Assembly: GCA_003439945.1 (NCBI GenBank)
Contig: QVRM01000443.1
Location: 1 to 64,000, forward strand
DNA length: 64,000 bases
Source: Dermanyssus gallinae
Taxonomy: Eukaryota > Arthropoda > Arachnida > Mesostigmata > Dermanyssidae
Direction of reading: 5' to 3'
This document shows positions 46,791 through 58,652 of the stretch, piece by piece; position 1 is the first letter of the stretch; each line of letters opens with the position of its first letter. A program made the translations under genes and the position numbers. Below the pieces are notes generated by a model. The model made no database searches and was not told where the DNA came from. It was given only the letters and a program-made list of their open reading frames with translations.

Positions 46791-46818
46791 CTACGGCGTA
46801 ACTCGCGTAAGGTCCACA

Positions 46819-46854
46819 ACATCGCTATGTGACAGGCCTGTCACATAGCGATGT
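46819..46854. repeat. Perfect 36-bp palindrome
   Basis: ACATCGCTATGTGACAGG followed directly by its exact reverse complement, with no spacer. Confidence 0.95.
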
Positions 46855-47342
46855 CTATATGTCTGTCTGTTGGGCATGTAGACGACTCGAACCCTAGCGC
46901 CACGACATGCGCGTCGGAAAGCGGTGGTGAATAGCCGTTGGGTATCGCCGGGCAAACAACCGTTATTGGCTTTACGGCCGGTGGTCAATAAGCCTAAAAA
47001 AAACTCTTTTCTTTATAATAGAAGACCACCGCTCTACCGCAGCAACCTAGGGATGGCCCAAACGTCTTGGGTGACTCTGAGTTGTCTGTTACTGCCGTCT
47101 ATGCAGCAACAGCTGTATAAGAGAGGACTTCCTAGACGCATGCCTGTTCGACACCCCGACCAGTGGTGCACTGGTCACCTCGGAGAAACTGGCAAGACAA
47201 ATTCAGAATACTATAGGACACTGCAAGCTCAGTCCGAGTGTTGCACAATGAGGTTAGGACATCCATCGCGGGCGAACTCACGAGCGTCTTACTAAAAGCG
47301 CCTCAAACGCCTCAAACAACAAACATTAGCGAGTCGAGCCCG

Positions 47343-47495
47343 GTGGCGTGGTGCATTCGCCTTGCGACCAGAGGACACACATAGGTGCGCGGGTTCGAGC
47401 CCCACCGTTGCACATTTGTGTTTATGGGGGTCCGTCTATGAAGCATTGCGAAAAGCAGTCCCGTGGACGTTAAACAATCGCTGAGGTTCAGCCCG
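47343..47495 (+). mobile_element. tRNA-derived SINE, family I
   Basis: A box TGGCGTGGTGC, B box GGTTCGAGCCC (47392-47402), then GTTGCACATTTGTGTTTATG and GCTGAGGTTCAGCCC. Head and body match 55964-56115 closely and 6245-6405 more distantly. Confidence 0.8.
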
Positions 47496-49589
47496 AAACG
47501 TACTAAGCAACAAACATTAAGGCCTAGACTGTTTCTTTTCACGCCCGTAGTGCTGCGCCTTCCACGGGTCCGAAATGACACGCGTTCCCTCACAATGATT
47601 ACCAAGAAGACTTTGTGCGACATTTCGCGAGGTTTAGAAATAAAGAACCATCGTACATCAAGACACTGATACTAACACCCGAAGGGCCCTGAGAGTGATT
47701 GTAGACCCGTCAAAGTCAAGGTGTCCAATGGGAACGTCTCTGTCGCCGCCAGGCTTATTGACTTAGTTAAACTAACTTTAAGGATGCCTTTAAAAGTGTC
47801 AGATGAGTCCACTTGCTGAACGCAGTGAAGCGCTCCGCCCCTCAAATGTTTCACTAGGTGCACGCAGTTTACGCACAACCGTCGCACTTTGTTGTGCCAC
47901 ACAACACTATCGAGATCTCCCTGTCGCAAGATCGTTCAGAAAATGACTGAGAACCACTCGGCGTTCCGCTCTGCCCAGAGGAGTCCCGGGCATTAAACCC
48001 GTAAGGCCAATTGTTTCGACTTGGCCAAGAACCTTCAAACCTCCAACAAGTAAAGTTTGAAAGCACCGGAGGTGCTCCTACGCGTCTCACCCGACCAGGC
48101 TTGCGGGCCCTACTTGCCATATCCTTTGGTAGACCGGGGATGCCGGACGCATTGGCTGGAGAGTTGTACTCCGCTAGTCCGAGATGACCTCCTATTGGGT
48201 ATACCGGACACTTTTCTGAGAAAACGACCGCGATCCTCGATCAAGTCCCCCAATAGGCGACTCGAGCGATCTTCGCAAAAGGCGGCCGTGGTGCCTGTGT
48301 TGCAGTCCTCTCCCCAGTAGCTCAATTAGTCCACATGTCAGATAGATAATACTCTTTGAATAACTGCGAGGTCACACCTAGAAGCAAGGGTCTCGTACTC
48401 CCCCATCAATCAATAGCGAATGCACACTCGATTTACTTAAACAACCCGATTGGGTAAAGCGTAGTGGGGAAATACAAGATACTTTTCGAAGGGGACACAG
48501 GCATGCCATGGTTTGTCATGCGCCTTGACCTTAGGTCATCAAGCCAGACACTCAGCACCTAAAAGCATCGCAGAGTCCTAAGAGCTGTTAGTTTTCCTTG
48601 TATTCTCGAGCCTCTTGCCCTCTGCAGGGATAATGGAAAGAGACTGGACCCTTACGTGTTTCGAGATGCGTCGCCTGCTGATATGAGATGCAGGCATTAC
48701 TGACTCAGTTCTTTAGTGGTCAGTGAAGCGGAGTAATACTCTGGTCATGCGCCTATATTTGCGGAGGAAATAAATGCAGAATGTATGATAGGCACTCAAC
48801 CCTTGGACAAGGGGCGCCAGAGCTGTCTACGAGACACCTATTGTTTGCATTTTCGACAAAAAATCAGGCTCATTTACATTTATGCATGCTTCAACGCTTC
48901 ACGTTGGTCTACACGAGATTACTGATCCGGGACATTGTCACCTCAAAAGCTCAATTGTCTGGCGAGCTGTGTGCATTGTGGCACCATCTTGTTGGAACCA
49001 GAGTTCACTCGCATTGACTGTGTCCAGAATCGAAAAAAAAGGGGTCATATTGTATATCACACGCCATTCACTGTAGAATAAAAATTAGAATTCAATGGTT
49101 CCCTTAAACCGAAGGCCGCACTAAACTGCCACATATGGCACATAAAGCGGCTCCTCCCGCGAACACGTAAGGGTTTTTGGTTCCCCAGTTGCGACAGTTT
49201 TGGTCATTCACACTTCCATTCAATAATATTTTTTTTCAAATGGACGTTGGTTGCATTGTTTCAAAAGCCCCATTGTATCGCTAGATACGACGTCAGGATG
49301 TGGCAGGTTGAGGTGTGCAAACGAGCCCGGTTGTTGGCCACTTCGCCAGACTAATGTTTTCAGACAGTCTACGCTGTCGGCCACAACTGCGATATTCATA
49401 GCTGGACGAACGCTCCGCGGTCTGCCACGTCACGTACTGAACCTGACATGTGAGAGATTTTGCACAAGTACACGACAGGTACTCTCGTAAGGCTATGTCG
49501 GTCGTAAAATACACGAAAAGGTCACCAGCATCCTCGTGTAGAATTTACATTTTCATGCTAATTTTCACAATATATACGTGTTTCTCCGT
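47496..49589. other. No gene recognised
   Basis: Frames up to 103 codons on either strand, without signal peptide, domain or repeat. Nothing I can support. Confidence 0.45.
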
Positions 49590-49944
49590 TATGATTGATT
49601 GATTGATTTATTGTTAGCTTGGCATGTATACATAAATACACATGTCACCATTTTATATCAGGGGCGCTTAGAGCGGCAGCATATATATTACCTACGCATC
49701 CATATAATCCATGTCTACTTCAATACCTACTGAGTATTTGCTTTCATTGTGACAACCTCTTCTTTGTAATATCGACCAGGTTATTTCTAACATTTGTTTC
49801 TAGAGCTAGGGTCTTCGACACAGCTCTATATTTCTGCTCCCCCCTAAGGCTATACATTCTTTAATGATATGTTTGATTGACTCATTCTCTAACATATTAT
49901 TAAAGAATGTATAGCCTTAGGGGGGAGCAGAGATATAGAGCTGT
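49590..49944. repeat. Dispersed repeat ending in a 46-bp foldback
   Basis: The first 100 bases match 34810-34905. The end is an inverted repeat: 49820-49865 against 49899-49944, 45 of 46 positions complementary, loop 33 bases. Confidence 0.8.
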
Positions 49945-50629
49945 TATATAACGCTCCATCTTGAATTTAGAACCTATATTTTGTTATGTGCGGAAAAGGC
50001 ACAGTTAACCGTAAAAACGTTTTAAAAAATTACCTCGTGATTATTCGGACCTCTTATATAATATACACAGGGTGTCCAGATAATCTCGTTTAAGACCCTG
50101 GGGTACGGTTAAGCTCGGTGAGAAAATCATGTTTGCCAATGGAAAGGGGGAGCGGAAATGTTTCATAGAGGAATGAGATGATTTTTTAGATACACACATA
50201 TTGTATATTTTGCAATAACATTGGATTTCAAAATGATACACAATTGCCATACAGTCGTCATTAAATACAATTTGAACACTTCAGCGACCGTCACACCAGA
50301 CGAAAAAGTACAAAGACCGCCGATACGTCTTGCAGCTCGCAACGTGGTATTTAGCGCATATCTGCGAGCATAACTGGTAACGACATTAATTGCCAACTTG
50401 GTGAAATCATTGGGTCGAACATACCAAGTGATTATAGCCATGCACAATGTACCTTGTGTACACGTGCCGACTAGTGCAGACCATACCATCCCAAAGCTCT
50501 CTGGTAAGTTACACATATAATTGCGCTACTTCTGCCTAGGCCTCGGTTACTTTTCCCTGCCTGTGCCAACCCGCAACCCGCTACAGTTACACGAAGCGGT
50601 TTTTTGCCGTCTGTGGCAAGCAAAGAACA
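49945..50629. other. No recognised gene
   Basis: A minus-strand frame of 117 codons (50163-50516) has no recognised domain. CAGGGTGTCCAGATAATCTC near 50070 looks like a transposon terminus, but no partner was found. Confidence 0.4.
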
Positions 50630-50985
50630 CGCTTTACATATATATTGTGAAGCATCCTTCTAGCTGCGCAAAATCTGCCTCTGAAAGATGACCCCACACC
50701 TTGTCAACGCTGTAGCTCAACACTGGCATAATCGTAAGCTCAAAAAGACGCGCACTGCTGCACTCAGAGACAATGTGTGAATAAAAGCAATAGCCGCCAA
50801 GACACCTGTCGCCGATGTGCTGGGTAGAGGTCGTTCCCGTATAGTGTAGTCTTAGACCCAAATACGGGAAGGAGTGTACCAACTCCAGCCGTTGGCCACA
50901 CCAGGGTATTACGTCTGCTGCAGCCAATCGCGGGCCTAGCCATGGCGGGCTAGGTCTGCGATGAGCAAGGAGAAGGCCTGGCAAC
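50630..50985 (-). pseudogene. LINE RT C-terminal fragment
   Basis: Minus-strand frame of 116 codons with FPYLGLRLHYTGTTSTQHIG and LFELTIMPVLSYSVDKVWGH, the post-catalytic region of LINE RTs. Related in sequence to the trace at 38755-38815. Catalytic motifs absent. Confidence 0.6.
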
Positions 50986-51219
50986 TGAGAGGGTGCCTTC
51001 AGGAGTACTTACGTTTTGGCTCAGCTGCAAGGTGTACCCCCCCCCCCCCCTCCTGTTTACTTCAAGGCGGTCTCCAGCAATGATGATTCTGTAGTGATCT
51101 TTCTAAGCTATGATTTAAAGTAGGCTGTCCGACATAAGCTTGTAAAATGTACGATTGCGAGGGAACACGTTAGTCAATTGAAAATAACCATACTTGCGCA
51201 TTCGGGAAAAACTTCTACA

Positions 51220-51294
51220 TCTTAGCTAGAGCAGGAACTATTGTGATAATTAAAAGAGAAGTTATCGTATATAATAATCCTGCTCTAGCTAAGA
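51220..51294. repeat. 17-bp perfect inverted repeat, 41-base loop
   Basis: TCTTAGCTAGAGCAGGA at 51220-51236 and its exact complement at 51278-51294. Confidence 0.85.
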
Positions 51295-51479
51295 CCAATC
51301 ATATTTCAGTAGTGTTAATCAACAATTGAGCAAAAACACGCGTATCACTTTCGGAGAGCAATTTGGAACGAAATCTGCAGGATGCTTTGAACCGATTCGC
51401 AACCACCGACGAAATCTACACCCACCAATTTACTCCAGAATCGGAGATCAGGGAGCGGATCGCACGGGTAAGTAAGCAC

Positions 51480-51800
51480 ATCTCAACCGAAATGTTTTGG
51501 CGGTCGTTTTCTGGGATGCAAAAGATATTCTGCTAATTGGCTAGCTTTTCACAGGGTTGGTAAGTAGTGATCTTAGACCAGCTGACGGATTTCATCATAG
51601 CACTACTGCCCGCGATGCAGAAGAGGACTGTGCTGTTTCACCACGAGAATGCGCCCGCCTACACATCTCTTTTCGTCATGGCCAGATAACGCGAACTAAA
51701 GTTCCAAATTATCGAGCATACCCAACCTTCTCTGGACTTGGCTTCGTACGACTATATTTGTTGCGAGATCCCAAAAAGTGGCTCTCCGAAATATATTTTA
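51480..51800 (+). pseudogene. Mariner-like transposase remnant
   Basis: AVVFWDAKDILLIG (51500 onward) carries the first catalytic Asp region. In another frame, RTVLFHHENAPAYTSLFVMA stands where mariners have VLFHQDNAPAH, so the second Asp is Glu. It is followed by a stop and then HTQPSLDLASYDYI, matching HPPYSPDLAPSDY, with the third Asp present. Dead through frame change, stop and catalytic substitution. Terminal inverted repeats were not located. Confidence 0.75.
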
Positions 51801-54110
51801 CGGCAATGATGATGTGATTTGCGCCGTAGACGAGTATTCTTGGTCTAAAGGTTCGGAAGGATCGAGGTGTATTTACCTCAACGCTCAATCAATTGTAAAG
51901 CCTGGTGCTCTTAAAACTCTCCATAGTTATATAAAAAATATGAATAAAGATGTAGCAATGATTACAGAGACATGGCTTACTGAACTATCGGTTTGTTCAG
52001 CCGAAATTAGCGGTGTGAGATAATTTCATGTTTTTAGAGGTGGAGTTTAATTCCTCGTCCGAAGTGAGCTGGCTTATTCTAAGGTTGGCGTACAACATTG
52101 TAACTCCGAATTGGTGGCGTGTAATGCCGTTTTTAATGACCGCACAGTGAAGGCTTACAACAATGTACTTCTCGCACACATCTTACTGGCACACATGACA
52201 ATTTAAGAACTAAAACTAACATGTTACCACACAAGAGCTGAACCTTGAGCTCACAAATGGGACCAGATTTTTTCAAAGTTGTCTTTCTGTGGACTCTATG
52301 TACACCAAATTTATGTACACCAAAGAACCTGCCGCACATCGTCAATTGACAGACATGTGTGTGCTCTTTAAGCACCTCTTCGCGAGGTTGATGAGCACAA
52401 CATTGACCAGTTTCAGAAAACGCCCAACAAAGCATGCATTCAACAAAGGGCTCTAGAGGAGCACGTTATTCAAAACAGCGATTGTAAACTAAATCCACAG
52501 ATTTGTCCGCAAACGAATCTCAGTTCGTGACTATCTGGCGTCAATTATGCGAACCGATGGTTCACTAGCTTTCGATGATTTCGAAAAAGCAGAACTAATA
52601 AAAAATATATTCGCACAAACCTATCCATCGAATGATGAGCTACGTCTGCGAGATTCATGAGTTACGCATGCTCCTGGGGTGTATGTCGACTTAGTGGTCA
52701 TGAATGGTGTTGACGTCACATCTGAAAACCTGCTGAAGCACCTAGAAGGCCTGAAATCTAAGACAAGCGATACCCCAGATAGGGTGCCGTCAATCGTGTA
52801 CAAGCAGCTTGGAATTTCGATATGTCACCCTTTAAGCTTGATAGTTTGTCAATTCGCTAGAAGATTCGATTGTACCGGAGATTTTTCGGACGGCAATTGT
52901 TAGCCCTGTACACAAGCGGGGAAATAAGTCAGACCCCAAGAATAAGCGACCGATTTTGCTCACTGTTATAGCTTGTAAAGTGTTAGAAAGCGTAATTTCC
53001 ATGGCTATATATCAAAACGCCGACAAGCAATGATTAATCACTAAAGAACAATTTGAATTATCGTCCTGGTAGAAGCTGCACAATTCAACTCTTGGAGATG
53101 CAGTTTGACTGGGCGGAACATGTTCACGCATCAAGGTGTTTTGACGTTACATACTATGATTTTAAGTCTGCTTTTGAAACCGTAATACTCGTACACACAG
53201 TAAACTACTTGAGATACTGCCTAAATTGGGAGTGAACACCGAAATAGTTGCATGGATAAATGATTTCCTGCGTGAGCGAACCTTCCATGTACGTGTTCAT
53301 GGTACAATGTCAAAGAATGCTAAAGTCATCTCTGGTTGCCCTCAAAGTACCATTCTTGGGCCACTAATGTTTATTCTTTACATCAATTCGCTAAAGAGTA
53401 TTATTCCCGAAAATGCGCAATATAAGATATATGCGGATGACGTTAAAATAAACGGAAAAGCGGACTCGACCGAGGACTGCAAAAAACTGCTGGCTACGGT
53501 GAACAAGTTCTACAAGTGGTCCGTTTTGCTTGATCTGAAACTATCGGTGACAAGGTGCGTTGCACTTCATTTTGGTCACGGAAATGCAGAGAACAGTTAC
53601 ACCATCGGTGGCCATTCTCTTGCTTCGAAAATAAAACTGATCAGAGACCTTGGTGTAATGACATCTGTTAATATGAAGTACACCGAACACATAACATACA
53701 TCGTTTTAAGAACAACACAGAGAGCGAATTGGATTACACGCTCATTCATACTTAGGGATCCACATATATAATCAAAACTATTTGAGGTGTACGTACTGTC
53801 TATCATAACATATGCAGCCCCAGTCTGGAATCTATGTCTGAAGAAAGATCAGCGACTTCTAGACAAGTTATGCAGCAAGTACCATACAAGTGTGGAATCC
53901 CAAGTGATGACGTCCAGATTCCCAACATATTGGAAAGACTGCGGAAGATTGACCGTGATACTCTCGTAAATGTTGAGAACAATCATACCGATCTGATGTT
54001 AGAAATGTTCAATATCTTCCATACGACAACGCGTCGTGAGAAGAACATTCTTCCAAAGTTTGTAGCAACAAAACAAACACTAAACCGTGTGTCCCTTTAG
54101 AGAGTAACCC
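51801..54110 (+). pseudogene. Second LINE (endonuclease plus RT), degraded
   Basis: Endonuclease N-terminus: RCIYLNAQSIVKPGALKTL and AMITETWLTE (frame 51778-52023), ended by a TGA at 52021. The rest of the endonuclease is unreadable to about 52450. RT follows in pieces: LKSKTSDTPDRVPSIVYKQL, VHKRGNKSDPKNKRP, then the frame 53226-53771 with SGCPQSTILGPLMFILYIN (motif B) and YADD (53434-53445), YTEHITYIVLRTTQRANW, and the thumb at 53787-54100. At least five stops or shifts. Different in sequence from the 22.8 kb LINE. The 3' end is near AATTATAATTAAAG at about 54175. Confidence 0.75.
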
Positions 54111-54599
54111 ACCAATACCATGTAAACTTGATGCTAATAGATCAAACATTTCCTTGAATAAAGCGTATTAATTATAATTAAAGAGTGATAGTAAAATTAC
54201 TAGCATGCATTGTGCACCGTCGGACATCACTTCACTTCGGTGGAGAAACCAAGCACACCGTCTTGTTCGGCAGAAAATGCTGCTTCCTTTGAAAAAACGT
54301 ATTATTATGGTTTATTAACACCCAAGGTTGGGTAACTTATAAACAAGTACATCAGTCTCAATTAGTGGCTCTTCTACATCACCGGATCTTCTCTCATCTT
54401 GCGAGTTCAGCTATTGAATGAACTGTTGGACATTCTGCGCCCTGGTGTATTGATCGCGATGGCCTATGAGGAAATGAAAAAACTTTTGCTAGATACAAAA
54501 ATAAACTGCATAAAGTAGGGTTATGGACTATCCACTTTTCTAAGTTTCACGTTCAATAACCTTGAAATTTAGTATTATGCTCAACGTCTATATAATAGC

Positions 54600-54718
54600 G
54601 GCGACTACGCCCCCTCCGCATATATATATATATATATATATATATTTAATTTGGTAAACCAGAGGATCATAGTTTAGTCATATCTAAACAACACGTCATT
54701 CAAAATGTCGTTTGCACG

Positions 54719-54758
<40 letters not shown>

Positions 54759-54760
54759 AA
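54600..54760. repeat. Two (AT)n microsatellites
   Basis: AT runs at 54620-54646 and 54727-54755. Between the LINE and this point no gene is seen. Confidence 0.9.
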
Positions 54761-54894
54761 CCAACGCACGTTTCCAACAAGACAAAGCCGGTGACTGCGG
54801 GAGTAGTGCTCACAGCAGTTGGTCCTGCTAGCACAACACCGCAACGCTGGCTAAGCTTTCATAGGCGCACACGTAGATACAGTAGAACGGAACT

Positions 54895-55700
54895 GCCGTA
54901 ACGTTTAACTAGACAAAAGGTTCTCGCTAAAGCTAACAATGCATTTACGGACGACGACATGAGATCATCCTTCTATGGCGCAGTCAGATCCCTCAAGCGG
55001 CAACAGAAAACTTGTGCAGCGCTTTACGATTGACCAATTATTTTAAATACTGAGAGACGTTTAGGCAGTCAATTTGAAGTTTGATTTTACGCTCTCACAC
55101 ACCGTACATGCAGAAGACAACTCAAATAGTAAAATTTATAATTTCTTTCCGTTACATCGGTGACGAAAACGAGGCACTATTGTGCTATATAGCTTCACAA
55201 CTGCAAAGGTGGCTGGTTTAACAGAGTGCATTTTACTATAAAGTATGCGACTCATCGTTACCAATTCACTTGCGATAAATCAGAACACAGACCCGCCAGA
55301 TCATAAAACGGACGCCGCAAGGGGTCCACCCAACATGCACAATACCGATGGCGTCCGCAACCAGATGACTTAAGAGGTTTTCATAGATTTTTAAACTGCC
55401 TTCGATTGCGTACCACTCCACTGGATATTGACTAGTGTGTGGAAAATATTGAATGTAAATGTATTCTTAATCTTATAACACGCATATAACCCGAAAAAAA
55501 AGATCCTACAGTGGATTCAAGTACTTCACGTTTTCTACGCCGATGACCTAATTATCATGACCAACTGGTGTAATGAAAATTCGCTTCTTATAAACACAAA
55601 TAAGGCCAATGTGCTTCGCTTCAGTCGAGAAGGAATATAGGCAGCGCTTCAGCAATACATGATACACCGAGAGGAACGGAATATTGTCTTACAATTCTAC
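54895..55700 (+). pseudogene. YADD-type RT family, highly degraded copy 4
   Basis: RLTRQKVLAKANNAFTDDDM at the start, a broken motif A (TAFDCVPLHWI with a stop just before) near 55390-55425, then HVFYADDLIIMTNW (55533 onward) and NTNKANVLRFSREG. Family assignment is by motif similarity to the 22.2 and 35.0 kb copies and is tentative. Confidence 0.55.
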
Positions 55701-55963
55701 GAATAGCCCAATATTTAACATCAACACATGAAAAAATGATTACAAATCAACAGCATGATCTGATATAAAAACAAGAGAATTGAGACATTTAAACTTAATC
55801 CGCTTTAATGAGAATTGTCTACTGCACAGTATGTCAGTTTAAGAGCGCGTTCAACCAGATAATTAAAAAAAATAGTTGCCGGTTTTGCTTTTTCCCTATT
55901 ACCTCGTGCTGGCAACACCGACTTGGAGTGAACTAAAAAGAAATATAATTCCATGAACAACGC

Positions 55964-56115
55964 TGGTGGCGTGGTGCATTCGCGTGCGCCGGAGGAGACG
56001 CATAGATGCAAGGGTTCGAGCCACACCGTTGCACATTTGTTTTGATGGAATTCATCTCACGAAGCGATGCGAAGGCAGTCCCGTAGACATTAAATGTTGG
56101 CTGAGAGTCAGCCCC
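55964..56115 (+). mobile_element. tRNA-derived SINE, family I
   Basis: TGGCGTGGTGC A box, GGTTCGAGCCA B box (56013-56023), GTTGCACATTTG body and GCTGAGAGTCAGCCCC end, as in the 47.3 kb copy. Confidence 0.8.
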
Positions 56116-57105
56116 AGGTTCATTTTAAGTTTAGGTTCACAGATGAACTTATGCGACCGCGGGCTGCTGTAGAACTACGAACACTGCCCGAGGCCGGCGC
56201 TAAGTAGTTGCGAAACTCGAGGAAGTCCAATCGGTAATATCACTGTCGTAAGACAAATGGGTAAATGTAAAAGAGGGTGTATGCGTGGGGAACTTTTTAC
56301 TGCAGCACTTACGTCGGTGAAAGAGCAATTAATAGAGGTCACTATACCCATCTCCTCAATTGCGAAAAGAGTACACGAGAGGTGCACGCAAAAATTTGCA
56401 CATGGAACTATCCTTTTACCACAGGAAAAATGTGATATTGATGATTCCTAGCTAAAAGTTAAAACACCGATCTTGCTCACGAATTAGAGGAATCTTGCTG
56501 ACGGAGCAGACATGCAATTATTTGGGCATTAAGCTGCAAAGCTTTTCTGTCAGTGACCTTTTTAGTGCACAAAGCGTTTATTTTGTAGATTGACACTGCG
56601 GTCACAGGAAGAAGACAATAAATAAAAAAAGTAAACCAATCCCGCATGTACGGCACTGCTAGCTTGGTATAGAGCGAGGATATAACGAACAGCCTCCTTT
56701 ATCGTATCTATGGTAGGGCAAACATAGAGGGCGTACAAACTTCACCAACACCAATATACCGGTGAAGCGCAAAGATATGGAAACTTGTACTATTCAGTGG
56801 GTGTCGCTCGCCTCTGAAGTATAGTAGTGATCTGGATAGCAGAATAAATAAATACATAAATAATAAACCTTAACTGTTATAGTCGTATAAAACCTATAGA
56901 GTAGTTCTGATAGCTTTCTCTTTACACACGCACGCGCTGACACCTACCCATCCACTCACACACACACACCACATATGATGATTGATACAATTGGGCTTCG
57001 AGGCGGCACACGATTGATTGGTCTAGGTTCTGGATCAGTATCCAGAAATACTGATGGGAATGGAACAAACACACACACATATACGTCATGTCTGTCAATT
57101 TGGTA
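56116..57105. other. No gene recognised
   Basis: Short frames and CA-rich patches near 56925-56975. Nothing supportable. Confidence 0.5.
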
Positions 57106-57111
57106 TTTATT
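57106..57111 (-). terminator. Possible poly(A) signal of gene G
   Basis: AATAAA on the minus strand, about 206 bases past the gene G stop. It is the first such hexamer I found downstream. Confidence 0.4.
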
Positions 57112-57316
57112 TTTACAACCTTTTGCCACAGTACAACACGACTACTGCAATTACTACTGCTACGACTAGTAACCACGGCTACGGTCGTCCACACAATACT
57201 CAGCAAGTATTGGCCGGTAGAGGCGGTTGCAACAGCAGCAGCCGCGAGCAATTTCGTATCGACAAAGCACACTCTACCTCGAGGGCGGTCGCCGCCAGTG
57301 CAGTACGATGTAGTTA

Positions 57317-58495
57317 CTAGTAGTAGCCACGGTATCCATAGCCGTATCGGTGGCCGTACGAGGCAGCCTTAACGACGGGCGGGACAGGCAGCGTGGCGCC
57401 AGCGTGACCGGACGCGTCACCCGCTCGGGCGGTGGACGTCGTCGTTGTCGTCGTCGTCGAGGGCGACAAGACAGGCGGCACGACTGTGGCGGCAACCTTA
57501 GCACCGACGGGACGACCGCCGTACTTCTTTTGCTGGCCAATAACCGCCTGCGTGCTGCGTGGAGAGGCAGACTCCGAGCTCCGACGAGTGGCAACTGGTA
57601 GAGCCGTGGGGGCGGCGGCGACGGCGGCAGCATCCTTAGCAGCAACGGGGGCGGCAACCGACTTGGTCGTCGTCACGATCGAGTACAACGATGCGCGAGG
57701 ATCGGCGGAGTCGCCAGCAGTCATGGCAGGGGCGGCAGCGGTAGCAGGGGCGGCGGTAGCGGGCGCAGGGGCGGCGCTTCGCGGAGTGGCCACACTGGTG
57801 GTGGAGTATCCAGCGTGTTTGGAAGTCGAAACGAAACGGGTGCTGCCGTACGTAGGCGCGACCAGTCCCGATGCGGCATCAGCAACTGTTGATACGGTAA
57901 CCGCAGCCACGACAGCGATTAGGGCGAGCCTCTGTAAAGAAAGCACAATATGCATGACGAGATATAACACCGACTTACTTTGATCGTGGCTCATAGAGCT
58001 AAAAGCTGGTCATCATCCTACAGGTGGCGTACAGATAAGCGGGGTAGCTTGGATCGTCTGGTTTTCGTCTTTCCTTGTTTTTCTTTTGCCTTATTTTGTT
58101 TCTGCTTCCGGTGCCGTACAAACATAAAGGGCGATCCCGTAAGAAGCCTGCTAGTCTAGTTGGGGGCCAACGCCTAACCAATCACGTTAATGGAAACAGC
58201 AGTAACTGCACTAAGTAATTAGCTAGTAAATTAGTAGAAGTGGTAGTACTAGAATATAAGTTGTACCAGGAGAACTTGTACAACTAGATGTAGTAACAGG
58301 TGTATTAGTCGTTGTGATTGCTGCTGTTGTTGTTGTCGTCGTCGTCGTCGTCGTCGTTGTTGTCGTTGTTGTTGCTGTTATTCCAACACTAGAGGAAGAT
58401 GTAGGAAAGAAAAACGCGCGCTTTCTAGATGCCGATTCGGCATACAGTGCGGCGTGTACGACGTTTGTTCGAGTCGACCTACGTACAGCAAGCAT
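57317..58495 (-). CDS. Gene G: divergent Ala/Pro/Thr-rich cuticle-type protein (207 aa)
   Basis: Exon 1 (58487-58495) encodes MLA at donor GTACGT. The 555-base intron ends CTTTCTTTACAG, and exon 2 (57931-57317) adds 204 codons to GYRGYY-stop. The signal peptide is MLARLALIAVVAAVTVSTVADA. The mature chain has APAPATAAPATAAAPA runs, a core YSIVTTTKSVAAPVAAK equivalent to SSYSTVTKHVAAPVA of genes A-F, a basic QQKKYGGRPVGAK stretch, a poly-Thr block and a C-terminal SYGHRYGYGYRGYY, the only YG-rich remnant. Same strand, same three-codon exon 1 and same phase-0 intron as A-F, so it is a diverged member of the cluster. Cuticle role is inferred from architecture. Confidence 0.85.
58319..58380. repeat. 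GTT/GTC trinucleotide run in gene G intron
   Basis: About 20 GTT or GTC triplets. Frames across it (poly-Val or poly-Thr) are artefacts of the repeat. Confidence 0.9.
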
Positions 58496-58645
58496 GGTGA
58501 GGGTGGTGAGAACGGTGATGAGCTAAAAACTCGAAGTAATTAGCAGTTAGCTAGTGATGATGAATGCGGCGGCGGCGGTGGTGGTTGTGGTGGTCGTTGT
58601 GGTAGTGGTGGAGTGAACTGATGCGTCGTTAAGCAACGTCTCTGT

Positions 58646-58652
58646 CTTTATA
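58646..58652 (-). promoter_or_regulatory. Candidate gene G TATA box
   Basis: TATAAAG on the minus strand, 151 bases upstream of the ATG, farther than in A-F, so less certain. Between it and the ATG lie GGT/GTG-rich repeats. Confidence 0.45.

Noticed and set aside
47669..48325. Overlapping 70-87 codon frames on both strands
   Set aside because: No domain, signal peptide or repeat. Equal length on both strands suggests chance in GC-richer DNA.
58314..58526. Poly-Val plus-strand frame and poly-Thr minus-strand frame
   Set aside because: Product of the GTT/GTC repeat inside the gene G intron. Only the first nine bases of the minus frame (MLA) are real exon.
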